This document shows, piece after piece, positions 37,865-47,500 of a DNA stretch of 64,000 nt (positions are counted from its first letter, which is position 1; each line of letters opens with the position of its first letter). The notes beneath the pieces are model-generated. The model saw nothing but the letters and a program-made list of their open reading frames with translations. It ran no database searches and had not been told where the DNA came from. The position numbers and the translations under genes are program-made. The stretch is from GCA-2720975 sp964467985. GTDB lineage: Bacteria; Planctomycetota; UBA1135; GCA-002686595. Location: the NCBI GenBank assembly GCA_964467985.1, contig CAYXTP010000007.1, forward strand, positions 124,001-188,000, in the 5' to 3' direction.

Positions 37865-40800
37865 ATGGAAAACGTCCAGGATATCTACGAACTGTCAGCC
37901 ATGCAGCACGGCTTGCTGTACGACAGCGTGATTACCGGCAACTCCGGTATGTACATGATCCAGCTCGACTACGTCTTGCGGGGTCGCGTGGATCGAGATG
38001 TGTTGCAGCGGGCTTGGCAGGAGACCCTCAACCGTCACGCCATCCTGCGCACGTCGTTTCATTGGGACGAGATCAAGACTCCCCTGCAGATCGTCCACGG
38101 CGAAGTGCCGATCACAATCGATTTCCACGACTGGACTGATTGCCCCAGCGAGGAGTTGGAGCACCGCATGGACCTCTTTCGGGACGAGGATCGGGTCAAG
38201 GGCTTCGATTTCGAAACTCCGCCCCTGATGCGCCTGGACCTGTTCCACGTGGGTCCTGGAGTCTATCGCCTGCACTGGAGTTTTCACCACGTACTCATGG
38301 AGGGCTGGTCGGCGGCCCATGTGCAAGCGGAGGTGCAGCAACGCTATCGCTGCGCCTTCACCGGCGAGACCCTGCAACTCGCCGAGCACCGCCCCTATCG
38401 GGACTACATCACTTGGGTCCAGGAGCAAGACCCCAAGATCGCCGAGGCCTACTGGCGCAAGGTGTTGGAGGGCTACCAAGGCGCAACTCACTTGTGCGTG
38501 GACCAGGCACCCAGTGACCTGCACGTGCCCGTTGACCAGTTCGACGGGCAGGTGCTGACGATTTCGCGCGAGAAAACGGACGCCCTGAAGGAGTTCGGCA
38601 AGCGCAATGAAGTCACTCTGAACACCCTGGTGCAAGGGGCCTGGGCTTTGATGCTCAGCACCTACACGGGGCAGGAGGACGCCGTATTTGGCTCGGTGGT
38701 CTCGGGACGTTCTGTGCCCCTCAACGGTGTGGAGTCCATCGTTGGTCTATTCGTCAATCTCCTGCCCACGCGCGTCAAAGTCGTTCCCGATCAGAGCCTG
38801 GTCCAGTGGCTGCAGGCTTTTCAGAAATCCCAGGTGGAGCAGCGAGCCTTCGAACATGTGGGGCTTGCGGAAGTAAAAGCCTGGAGCGACATCCCAGCCG
38901 CCAAGACCATGTTCGAGACCGTCGTCGTCTTCCAGAACTGGACCGGCGACCTGACCAGCACCCGCTGGAACGACGAGTTGACCGTGGAGGAGGTGCGCGG
39001 GCACCACGGTTCGCCCGGATCTCCCGCCGCGGTGGTGGTCATCCCCGCCGACGAATTGGTGCTCGGAATTTCCTACGATCTGAAGCGCTACAGTGCGGCC
39101 GCCATTGAGACCATGTTGGGGTGTTTGCGCTCCCTACTCGAGTCCCTTTCCGCAGGCCAGGATTGGAAACTTTGTGATCTGCCTTTGCTCAGTGGGGAGG
39201 CCTACGAGCGCGTGGTTCAGCATTGGAATCCACCGGCCAATCCGGCAGCTACGCCTCTAGTCCCATCCGACTTCGAACGCCAGGTCCAAGCTACCCCAAC
39301 GTCCACCGCCATTCTTGCGGGCGCCAGCACCTGGACCTTCGCGGAGTTGGACCGCCGCGCCAATCAAGTGGCCAACGCTCTGGCCCAGGCCGGCGTGCAA
39401 CCCGGGCAACGCGTCGCTCTGTGTACGGAACGCGATCCCTGGATGGTGGCGGCCATGATCGGCGCGCTCAAGGCCGGCTGTCCCTACGTGCCCCTGGATC
39501 CAGCCCACCCCACGGGTCGTCTGACCGATTTGCTTGAGGACTCCGAGGTTTCACTGCTGCTACTCGGGGATTCGGTTCAGGAACGCCTACCCGCCGCTGC
39601 GACCCATGTGCCGCGACTCGTTCTCGGGGGGCCAGAAGTCAATGCCGCTGTGGACACGTCCCCGAACACGGACATCGCAGCCGTGGATGGCGCCTACATG
39701 ATCTACACCTCGGGCTCCACGGGCCGGCCCAAGGGAGTGCAGGTGAGCCACGGGTCCTTGGCCAATTTCGTGGCCCACTGCTGCGAGGAGTTTGAGCTGA
39801 CCACCACCGATCGCGTGCTGCAGTTCGCCTCCATCAGCTTCGATACGGCCATCGAGGAGATCCTGCCGACCCTCGTCAGTGGCGCCACCTTGGTCCTGCG
39901 CGACGAAACCATGATCGGTTCGGTGGATGCATTCCTGCAGGCTTGTGCCGACTGGGGCATTACCCTGATCGATTTCCCCACGGCCTACTGGAACGTCATC
40001 ACGCAGGGCCTAGAGGAGGCCGAGCAGTCCCTACCGGCAACCGTTCGCCTAGTCATCCTGGGTGGGGAGCGGGCGCGTCCCGAGCACCTGGCTGAGTGGC
40101 TGCGCTGCAACCCCTCGGGTCCGCGCGTTCTGAACACCTACGGCCCGACCGAGGCCACCGTTGTGGCCACCAGCACAGATCTCACCGCAGCGGACTTGGA
40201 GCACGACGAACTCTCCATCGGCAAGCCTATCCGCAACGCCCGCGCCTACATCCTCGACAACCGTGGCCAACCCGTACCCGCTGGCGTCGTCGGAGAATTG
40301 CACCTGGCCGGAGCGGGATTGGCGGACGGCTACTTTGGGCAGCCGGAAATGACCACGGAGCGCTTCCTACGCGACCCCTTCGCTTCCGATCCGGGCGTGC
40401 GCATGTACAAGAGTGGCGACCTTGCCCTCTACCGCCCCGACGGCAACATCGAGTATGCCGGGCGGGTCGACAACCAGGTCAAGTTCCGGGGTTACCGCAT
40501 CGAATTGGAGGAGATCGAGGCCGTTCTGTGCCGCTTGGAAGCTGTTCGAGATGCAGCTGTTCTGCTGCGTGAAGACGCGCCCGGACGTCAGCGCCTGGTG
40601 GCCTACGTGGTCGTCGGTTCCGGCGATGTGACGACTGACACCCTCAAGGTCGCCCTGGCCGATCGGCTGCCGGCCTACATGATCCCATCGATCACGGTCT
40701 TCCTGGAGGCCCTGCCTCTGACACCCCACGGTAAGGTGGATCGCAAGGCCCTGCCGGAGCCGCAAGAGCGTGCGGCCGCCGCACTGGACCTCAACGCACG

Positions 40801-41107
40801 GCCGGGCAGTGACTTGGAACGCAAGCTGGCGGCTATTTGGAGCGAAGTGCTTGAGGTCGAGAGCGTTGGGTTGCACGACAATTTCTTCGACCTCGGCGGT
40901 CACTCCTTGCTACTCATGCCTGTGATCAGCGAAGTCAAAAGACAGGTGGGCGTTGAATTGGATCCCGGTGATCTAGTCCTGCCCACCCTGCGTCAGCTGG
41001 TGAGCCTGTGCGAAGAGCGCATCGCCAATCCGCCGCCTCCCAAGAAGCGCGGCTGGGTGCGTCGCATACTGGGCGGGCGTCAGGGGGCGGAGGGCTGGAC
41101 TGCGTGA
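37865..41107 (+). CDS. NRPS module C-A-T with acidic A-domain pocket
   Basis: A 1080-residue single module. The C domain begins VQDIYELSAMQHGLLYDS, the form typical of DCL/dual C domains that accept from an epimerase. Its catalytic motif is HHVLMEG (141-147), with Glu146 in place of the usual Asp. The A domain has YMIYTSGSTGRPKG, TYGPTEATV, KFRGYRIELEEIE and HGKVDRKAL. Specificity residues read by eye are D-T-E-D-I-G-T-V-V-K; the Glu and Asp in the pocket suggest a basic residue such as Lys, Arg or Orn. T has DLGGHSLL. A basic tail (PPPPKKRGWVRR) follows. The stop overlaps the next start as GTGA. Confidence 0.92.
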   Translation: MENVQDIYELSAMQHGLLYDSVITGNSGMYMIQLDYVLRGRVDRDVLQRAWQETLNRHAILRTSFHWDEIKTPLQIVHGEVPITIDFHDWTDCPSEELEHRMDLFRDEDRVKGFDFETPPLMRLDLFHVGPGVYRLHWSFHHVLMEGWSAAHVQAEVQQRYRCAFTGETLQLAEHRPYRDYITWVQEQDPKIAEAYWRKVLEGYQGATHLCVDQAPSDLHVPVDQFDGQVLTISREKTDALKEFGKRNEVTLNTLVQGAWALMLSTYTGQEDAVFGSVVSGRSVPLNGVESIVGLFVNLLPTRVKVVPDQSLVQWLQAFQKSQVEQRAFEHVGLAEVKAWSDIPAAKTMFETVVVFQNWTGDLTSTRWNDELTVEEVRGHHGSPGSPAAVVVIPADELVLGISYDLKRYSAAAIETMLGCLRSLLESLSAGQDWKLCDLPLLSGEAYERVVQHWNPPANPAATPLVPSDFERQVQATPTSTAILAGASTWTFAELDRRANQVANALAQAGVQPGQRVALCTERDPWMVAAMIGALKAGCPYVPLDPAHPTGRLTDLLEDSEVSLLLLGDSVQERLPAAATHVPRLVLGGPEVNAAVDTSPNTDIAAVDGAYMIYTSGSTGRPKGVQVSHGSLANFVAHCCEEFELTTTDRVLQFASISFDTAIEEILPTLVSGATLVLRDETMIGSVDAFLQACADWGITLIDFPTAYWNVITQGLEEAEQSLPATVRLVILGGERARPEHLAEWLRCNPSGPRVLNTYGPTEATVVATSTDLTAADLEHDELSIGKPIRNARAYILDNRGQPVPAGVVGELHLAGAGLADGYFGQPEMTTERFLRDPFASDPGVRMYKSGDLALYRPDGNIEYAGRVDNQVKFRGYRIELEEIEAVLCRLEAVRDAAVLLREDAPGRQRLVAYVVVGSGDVTTDTLKVALADRLPAYMIPSITVFLEALPLTPHGKVDRKALPEPQERAAAALDLNARPGSDLERKLAAIWSEVLEVESVGLHDNFFDLGGHSLLLMPVISEVKRQVGVELDPGDLVLPTLRQLVSLCEERIANPPPPKKRGWVRRILGGRQGAEGWTA

Positions 41108-41931
41108 GCGCGGTCAACCACCCCGCGTCGGCTGAGCTGGAGCCCTTCTACATTGGGCCCGCGGCGACTCAGCTGTTTGCCTGCTACCACCCGCCCCAAG
41201 GCGAGGCCCATCCCCTCGGTTTCGTGCTCTGTCCACCCCATGGCCAGGAGTCCATTCAGTTTCATCGCTCCTTGCGCCTGTTGGCCCGCCTGCTTTCCGA
41301 AGCGGGATTCCCGGTCTTGCGGTTCGATTTCCGGGGCTGTGGCGATTCCATGGGCGATCACGAAGACTGGTCCCTGGAGAATTGGGCCCAGGATGTGGAG
41401 CGCGCACTGCAGGCCCTTGAAGAGAAATCTGGAGTGAGTTCCCTGGGTCTCGTCGGCATCCGCCTGGGAGCTTCGGTGGCCCTGGCGGCGGCCGCGGCCA
41501 GGGGCGGAATCGAAGCCTTGGTTGCCTGGGACACCCTGCTGGATGGCGGCGAATTCCTGGCTGAGGCGCGGGCTCAGCACCAGAACATGCTGGCCCACGC
41601 CCACGTGCGTGTGGACATGGACCCCGAAGGGGGGCCGCGCAGTGAACTGCTCGGATTCCCACTGCCCATGGCCCTCGCCCAAGACTTGGAGAGCATGGCC
41701 CCCGCGGAGCTACAGAGTTGTCCGGCGCGTCACGCCCTCGTGCTGGAGAGTTTCGCGCGCTTTCCACAGGCCGGACTGCGGCAGCGCTTGCAGGAGTTGG
41801 GCACCGACACCGCCCTCCAAAGCCATGAGAATCCGCACCTTTGGGCCTGGACCGAGGACTTCGCCAGGGTTCACATCCCGCGCAAGATCCTGGAGGCCAT
41901 TCGCCACTGGGCGCGGGAGTTGCCGTCATGA
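41104..41931 (+). CDS. Exosortase-associated hydrolase 2-like alpha/beta protein, nucleophile replaced
   Basis: A 275-residue alpha/beta-hydrolase-fold protein starting at GTG 41104, overlapping the NRPS stop. VLCPPHGQES, LRFDFRGCGDSMGD and LVGIRLGASVALAAA match the hydrolases usually found beside exosortase A/EpsH systems. The nucleophile elbow reads GIRLG, with Arg120 where Ser is expected, so ordinary esterase chemistry is unlikely. It is coupled by ATGA to a second such hydrolase. In this place it may help chain release, act as a binding partner, or be a recruited exosortase-type pair. Confidence 0.75.
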   Translation: MSAVNHPASAELEPFYIGPAATQLFACYHPPQGEAHPLGFVLCPPHGQESIQFHRSLRLLARLLSEAGFPVLRFDFRGCGDSMGDHEDWSLENWAQDVERALQALEEKSGVSSLGLVGIRLGASVALAAAAARGGIEALVAWDTLLDGGEFLAEARAQHQNMLAHAHVRVDMDPEGGPRSELLGFPLPMALAQDLESMAPAELQSCPARHALVLESFARFPQAGLRQRLQELGTDTALQSHENPHLWAWTEDFARVHIPRKILEAIRHWARELPS

Positions 41932-42824
41932 TCGAACGGGCCGTACAAATTCCGTCGGGCGGAGGCCTCGTCGGAATCACAACCGAGCCAGGGGCCGGGC
42001 GGGACCCGGAACTTCCCACTCTTGTGTTCTTGAACGCCGGCCTGACTCACCGCGTGGGCCCCAGCCGCCTGCACGTGCGCATGGCCCGCGACCTTGCTCA
42101 GCAGGGGTTCTCCTCCCTGCGCTTCGACTGGTCCGGCCTGGGCGACAGCGGAGTGCGGCACGACGACGTGCCCGTGGGGGAGAGCATCATCAGCGAAACG
42201 CGCGAGGCGATGGATTTCATGACGCGCAAGACAGATGCCTCGCGGTATATATTGATCGGTATCTGCTCGGGAGCCACGGTCTCTTTCCTCACCGCCCAGA
42301 CGGATCAGCGTGTGGTGGGCGTGGCCTTGATCAACGCCCAGTCTCATCTGCACGGGGACAGCGCCGAACTGGGCGAGGCTCTGCGTACCCGCACCATCAC
42401 GCGCCATTCGTACCGCATCGCTCTGCGCAGCTCCTTCCGCAGCAAGAACTGGCGCAAGGCGCTGCAAGGGAAGATTTCCGTGGGTGGCGTCCTGCAGTCC
42501 ATGCTCATGGCCCCGGTGCGAGCCCTCCTGGGTCGCGGAAAGGGCGCCGCTTTGCCGGCCATGGATCCCGTCGCCCAGGTGCGAGCTCTGAGGGACCGAG
42601 GCGTGCGGGTGTTGCATCTGTACTCAGAAGGGGACGAGGGTCTGGACTACTTCCAGGAAGTCCTGGGTGGGCAGGGCGCGGAACGCATGGCGGCAATCGG
42701 TGCCGAAACCGAAGTCATGCTGGGTGCCAACCACGTGTTTACCTTGCTCTGGACCCAGGATCGGCTCACGGCCGCCGTTCGCGAATGGACCCGCTCTTTC
42801 GCCAAACCCCCCGCAGCCGAGTAG
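41928..42824 (+). CDS. Exosortase-associated hydrolase 1-like alpha/beta protein with Cys at the elbow
   Basis: A 298-residue alpha/beta-hydrolase-fold protein with start ATG 41928 overlapping the previous stop. LNAGLTHRVGPSRLHVRMAR and LRFDWSGLGDSG are typical of exosortase-associated hydrolase 1. The nucleophile elbow is GICSGA with Cys113. Late residues LYSEGDEGLD (Asp) and GANHVFTLLW (His) complete a plausible Cys-Asp-His triad. It could cleave or transfer an acyl thioester, and is therefore a candidate release or editing enzyme for the assembly line, but the family's substrates are not established. Confidence 0.78.
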   Translation: MIERAVQIPSGGGLVGITTEPGAGRDPELPTLVFLNAGLTHRVGPSRLHVRMARDLAQQGFSSLRFDWSGLGDSGVRHDDVPVGESIISETREAMDFMTRKTDASRYILIGICSGATVSFLTAQTDQRVVGVALINAQSHLHGDSAELGEALRTRTITRHSYRIALRSSFRSKNWRKALQGKISVGGVLQSMLMAPVRALLGRGKGAALPAMDPVAQVRALRDRGVRVLHLYSEGDEGLDYFQEVLGGQGAERMAAIGAETEVMLGANHVFTLLWTQDRLTAAVREWTRSFAKPPAAE

Positions 42825-42838
42825 GCTTCCTGCGTCCC

Positions 42839-43606
42839 ATGCCCGCCCCTTCCACAGACACCGCCAAGTGGCTCAAGCGAATCCAGCCCAATGCCGCCCC
42901 ACGTGTGCAGTTGTATTGTTTGGCCTACGCCGGCGGCGGCGCTTCGGTTTTCCGGCCTTGGAAGGAGGGCTTGCCCACAGATATTCAGGTCAACGCCGTG
43001 CAACTGCCCGGCCACGAGGAACGCCTGATGGAGGCGCCCTTTGAAAGCGCCCGGGACGCGGCCACAGCCTTGGCTGCAGTGATCGAGACGGACTGCATCG
43101 GGCCCTATGCCCTTTTCGGCTACAGCATGGGCGCTCTGGTGGCCTTCGAGGCTGCGCGCGAGCTGCGCCGTCGTGGTCGGCCCGCGCCGCGACACTTTTT
43201 TGCCGCCGCCATGCGCGCTCCTCAGGTCCCGCCCACGAATCCCGGTCTGCACGCCCTGCCCGAACAGGAGTTCTTGGCGGAAATCGGCCGCCGCTACGAG
43301 GCGGTGCCTGAGGAAGTGGTTGCCGAGCCCGATCTTCTGGCCCTCTTGTTGCCTACTCTGCGAGCCGACATGGCGATCTGTGATACGTACACGTTCACGG
43401 ACGAGGCCCAGCTGCAATGCCCGATCAGCGTCTTGGCCGGGGAAGGCGATGCCAACATCGATTCCGAACAACTGCAGGGCTGGAACGGAGTGAGCCACGA
43501 GGACGCCGAGGTTCATTGGTTCCCCGGCGAGCATTTCTTCATGCGCGAACAGTTGTCCCAGGTTCACGCTGTGATTATCGCCGGTCTGCACGGAGTTCAG
43601 GCGTGA
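42839..43606 (+). CDS. Type II (editing) thioesterase
   Basis: A 255-residue discrete thioesterase of the GrsT/TycF/SrfA-TE2 type. The start ATG spans 42839-42841, 14 bp after the preceding stop. CLAYAGGGASVFRPW, VQLPGHEERL, FGYSMGALVAFEAAREL (Ser96) and PGEHFFMR with the catalytic His are all present. These enzymes remove aberrant acyl groups or mis-primed phosphopantetheine arms. It is the only thioesterase of the cluster, so it could also release product in trans, though this is not the family's usual role. The stop overlaps the next start as GTGA. Confidence 0.92.
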   Translation: MPAPSTDTAKWLKRIQPNAAPRVQLYCLAYAGGGASVFRPWKEGLPTDIQVNAVQLPGHEERLMEAPFESARDAATALAAVIETDCIGPYALFGYSMGALVAFEAARELRRRGRPAPRHFFAAAMRAPQVPPTNPGLHALPEQEFLAEIGRRYEAVPEEVVAEPDLLALLLPTLRADMAICDTYTFTDEAQLQCPISVLAGEGDANIDSEQLQGWNGVSHEDAEVHWFPGEHFFMREQLSQVHAVIIAGLHGVQA

Positions 43607-44574
43607 AGAACGTCTTCATCATCGGCTGTCCGCGCAGCGGATCCACCTGGACCACCTTCATGCTCTCCCAGCACGAGCGCATTGCCACCTTCCAGCACGC
43701 GATGCTCTTCGCCTATTTGGCGCCCTTGAGTCGCTGGTACAAGAACAAGGTTGAGAGCAATTTCATTCTCAACCCGCGTGGTGACGGAGAACAGGGCGAC
43801 CATAACTACCTGAAACTCTCGGATGCCGTTCCCCTGGCGGAGTGGAATCGTCTGCTAGGCCACGTAGCGGGTGGGTTCATGGAGCAGGTGGGGAATTTGC
43901 GCCAAGACGCCGCCGTGGTGGTGGACAAGACCCCGGAGCACGGGAGACACGCACAGCTCATCTTGGATCTCTTGCCCGATGCACACTTTCTACACATCGT
44001 ACGCGACCCTCGCGCCGTGTTTTGTTCCCACCGCAGCGCTTCGCGCTCCTGGGCCCGTTGGGATTTTCCGACCCATCCCATCGATGGGGCCCGCTATTGG
44101 CGGGAGGACGTGGAGGCCGCGATGGGTATTCCGGAGTTGACTCCCAACTACCACCAGGTGCGTTACGAGGACTTGCGCCACAATGGACCCCAGGAGTTGG
44201 GTCGCATCATGCAGTGGCTGGGAGTCGATGCCGACAAGGCTTGGTGTGTGGACACAGTCGCCAACAGCCGCAAGGAGAAGATGCGGGCGAACCGCGCCCT
44301 CCCCGCGGAATTCGTGCGTAAGACCAAGGGTGGCGGTTGGCGGGACGAACTCTCGGCCCGGGATGCGCGCCTGATGGAGTACTTGCTGAGCGATTTGATG
44401 GAACGCCTCGGCTACGAAGCCTCTCAGCGGCCCTACCCATCTGCGCCCCTGCGCCTGGGCTTTCACGATCGTGTGCGCAAGGCACTGGCCCTATTGGAAC
44501 GAGGCGCACGTCGTGGAACACAGCTAGCGCACTGGCGCTGGGTCGGCCGCAAGCTGGAGTGGCTCGAGCCCTAG
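43603..44574 (+). CDS. Second sulfotransferase
   Basis: A 323-residue compact sulfotransferase starting at GTG 43603. The 5'-phosphosulfate loop FIIGCPRSGSTWTTFML is at the very N-terminus. KTPEHGRH and HIVRDPRAVFCSHRSASRSW form the 3'-phosphate region. RYEDLRHNGPQELGRIMQWLG is typical of the family. It is not closely similar to the first sulfotransferase at 36690, so it is not a recent duplicate and probably acts on another site or stage. It ends 4 bp before the end of the convergent NRPS gene. Confidence 0.88.
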   Translation: MKNVFIIGCPRSGSTWTTFMLSQHERIATFQHAMLFAYLAPLSRWYKNKVESNFILNPRGDGEQGDHNYLKLSDAVPLAEWNRLLGHVAGGFMEQVGNLRQDAAVVVDKTPEHGRHAQLILDLLPDAHFLHIVRDPRAVFCSHRSASRSWARWDFPTHPIDGARYWREDVEAAMGIPELTPNYHQVRYEDLRHNGPQELGRIMQWLGVDADKAWCVDTVANSRKEKMRANRALPAEFVRKTKGGGWRDELSARDARLMEYLLSDLMERLGYEASQRPYPSAPLRLGFHDRVRKALALLERGARRGTQLAHWRWVGRKLEWLEP

Positions 44575-44578
44575 TCGT

Positions 44579-47500
44579 TCAGGATCCGGGTCGTCTGCGC
44601 CGTGCCTGCATGCGCGCGAGTCGACTGCGACCCGCCTGCAGGTCTTCTGAACTGGGCCCGGCAGCCGGCTTGGCTTCCTGGGTTTCGGCGTTCCCCGACA
44701 GGTACCCGGCCAAGGCGCCCACCGTGGGGAACCGGAACATCTCCACCATAGGGATCTTGCGTCCCAGGTGCTTTTGAATTGCACCGTGAACGCGGATGAG
44801 TGAGAGCGAGTGGCCGCCCAGGTCGAAGAAATTGTCCCGAGTTCCCACTTTGTCCACCTTGAGTACGCCTTGCCAGATCTTGACGATGGCTTCTTCGAGC
44901 TCGCTTCCCGGCGGCGAGTACGACTCGCCCGATTGGGAGCGGTCGAGTTCGGGTGCAGGGAGAGCCTTGCGGTCAACTTTGCCGTTGGCGGTCAGCGGAA
45001 ACTGCTCCAGGGAGACAAAGGCGGAGGGGACCATGTAATCCGGCAAGCGGTCATTCAGGTAGGCGCGCAAGTCGCTGGCCTCGGGCTGAGATTCAGCGCC
45101 TGTGCCAATCAGGTACGCCACCAGCCGCTTGTCCCCAGGCGTATCCTCGCGCGCGGCAACGACGACATCTCGCACGCCGTCGTGTTGGTTCAGAACCGTT
45201 TCGATTTCCGCCAACTCGATGCGGTAACCACGCAGCTTGACCTGGGAGTCACCGCGGCCGAAGAATTCTATCGTTCCGTCCGCGAGGTAGCGGGCCCTGT
45301 CACCGGTCTGATACAGCCGTCCACTAGCCACATCCGGGAAGGGGCTCTCAATGAAGCGCTCGGCGGTCAGTTCGGGCTGATTCAAGTATCCCCGCGCCAG
45401 CCCGTCACCGCCGGCGTAGAGGTCGCCGATGACGCCCACGGGCACGGGCCGCAGCTGGCTGTCCAGGATGAACACCGTCGTGTTGTTGATGGGCCGGCCG
45501 ATGGGCACGCTCTGGCCCAGGGCATCCGGATCTGTCATGGGGTGGCAGCAGGTGAACGTCGTGTTCTCGGTGGGGCCGTAGCCATTGATCACGGTGCACC
45601 CTTCGATCTTGGTCAGCGCTTGCTGGATGTGGGAGACCGACAGCACATCCCCTCCCGCAATCAACTGGCGGACGCCCTTGAGGCCTTCTGGGTGCTGTTC
45701 GATCATCTGATGAAAGAGGCCCGCTGTGAGCCACAGGGTCGTGACTCCATGTTCCTGAACAACCTGTCCCAATTCCTCCAGGGACGCGCGTCGCGTGGGG
45801 AACAAGACCAGTCGTGCCCCATTTAGCAGGCTTGCCCAGAGCTCCAAGGTGGAGGCATCGAACGAAACGGTTGCGAACTGCAGGAACACTTCATCTGCAT
45901 CCAGACGAGCGAAATTGGTGTTGCGCACGAGCCGCACCACCGCGCGGTGGGGGACAAGCGTGCCCTTGGGCAGTCCCGTCGATCCGGAGGTGTAGATCAC
46001 ATAGGCCAGTTGATCCGCGGTCCCTCTCGATTCGGGGTTCTGGTCGCTTTCTCGGCGGATAGCCTCCGCGTCGGCGTCCAAACACACCGTCAGTGCGTTG
46101 TTCTCAGGCAGCTCCTCCAAAAGATGTTTATAGGTGACCAATACCGGAGCTTGTGTATCCCGCAGCATGTGTTTCAGCCGCTCCTTGGGGTATTCCGGGT
46201 CCAGCGAGAGGTACGCGCCGCCCGCCTTGAGGATCCCGAGCAGGGCGACGATGAGATCCGTAGTGCGTTCAAGGCAGAGCCCCACGATGACTTCGGGCCC
46301 GACCCCTAAACGTTTGAGGTGCTGCGCAAGGCGGTTGGCCGAGCGATTCAGCTCGCCGTAGGTGAGCTGTTGCTCCCCCAGGGCCACCGCGATCGCGGCT
46401 GGATTTTGGGCTGCTTGTTCCTCAAAGAGGCTGTGTATGCAGACGTCGCGTGGGTAGTCGCTGGTCGTTTGATTCCACCCGACGAGTAGCTGCTGACGCT
46501 CGGTGTCCGTCACCATCGACAAGTCAGCCAGAGTTCCATCGGGCTGGGCAATCATCCCTTCCAGCAGCGTGCGCCAGTGGCCGAGCATGCGCCGAATCGT
46601 CTGGGCACTGTACACATCCGTTTGGTAGATGAGCCGCAACATGAACTCCTCACCTGGAATGGCGAGAGCGGCCAGTGGAAAGTTGTGCCGCTCGAACCAC
46701 TGCACGTCGCCGATTTCCAAGCTCTTGCAGAGCTCTTCCAAGGGCGCGTCTTTCTTGTAGTTTTCGAAGAGGAAGATGCTCTTGAAGAGGGAATCCTCTC
46801 GGGACACTTCGCTCCAGCCCTGGACCTCTACCAGCGGGCTGTATTCGTACTCGCGCAATTCCGCTTGCTCGGCTTGTAGCCGCTGCAGCCAGTCTAGGAC
46901 GCCCTCATCCCCGGGTGCTTGAACGCGCACAGGCAGTGTGTTGATGAACAAGCCCACCATGGACTCGACTCCTTCAAGGGCGGCGGGCCGGCCGGACACG
47001 ACGGCCCCAAACAGCACGTCGTCTTCGCCGCTATAACGACTCAGGACCAGGGCCCAGGCACCCTGAAGGAGTGTGTTCAGGGTGATGTGGCGTTTGGCGG
47101 CAAATTCCTGCAGCGCGCTGGAGGAGACCTTGTCTAGTTTCAGAATCTCGGCCGTAAACCCGTCCTCGCCATGGTCTTGCGCCAACTCTCCGGGCTCAGC
47201 TAGGAGCTCGGTGGGTGCACTGAATCCAGCGAGGTTTCGAGACCAGAACGCCTCGGCCGCAGGCAGACTCTGTTGATTGAGCCAGACAATGTGATCTCGA
47301 TAGGGGCGTGAGGAATCGGGAGTGTAGGTCTGACCCTGGCACAGGGCGTCGTAGGAGCCGAACACCTGCCCTAGCACCCGGAACATGCTCCAACCATCCA
47401 TGAGGATGTGATGGAAGCTCCAAAAAAAGCACCAGTTGTCGGCTGAGCGGCGGATCAAGGTGGCGCGCATCAGGGGCGCCTTGGAAAGGTCAAAGCCGTC

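Noticed and set aside
41522..42838. Long upstream extension of the type II thioesterase frame
   Set aside because: It runs antisense in phase through two overlap-coupled hydrolase genes; thioesterase homology begins only at ATG 42839.
44810..45826. 338-codon plus-strand open frame opposite the valine NRPS module
   Set aside because: The minus strand carries intact A and T domain motifs; the plus frame is a shadow.
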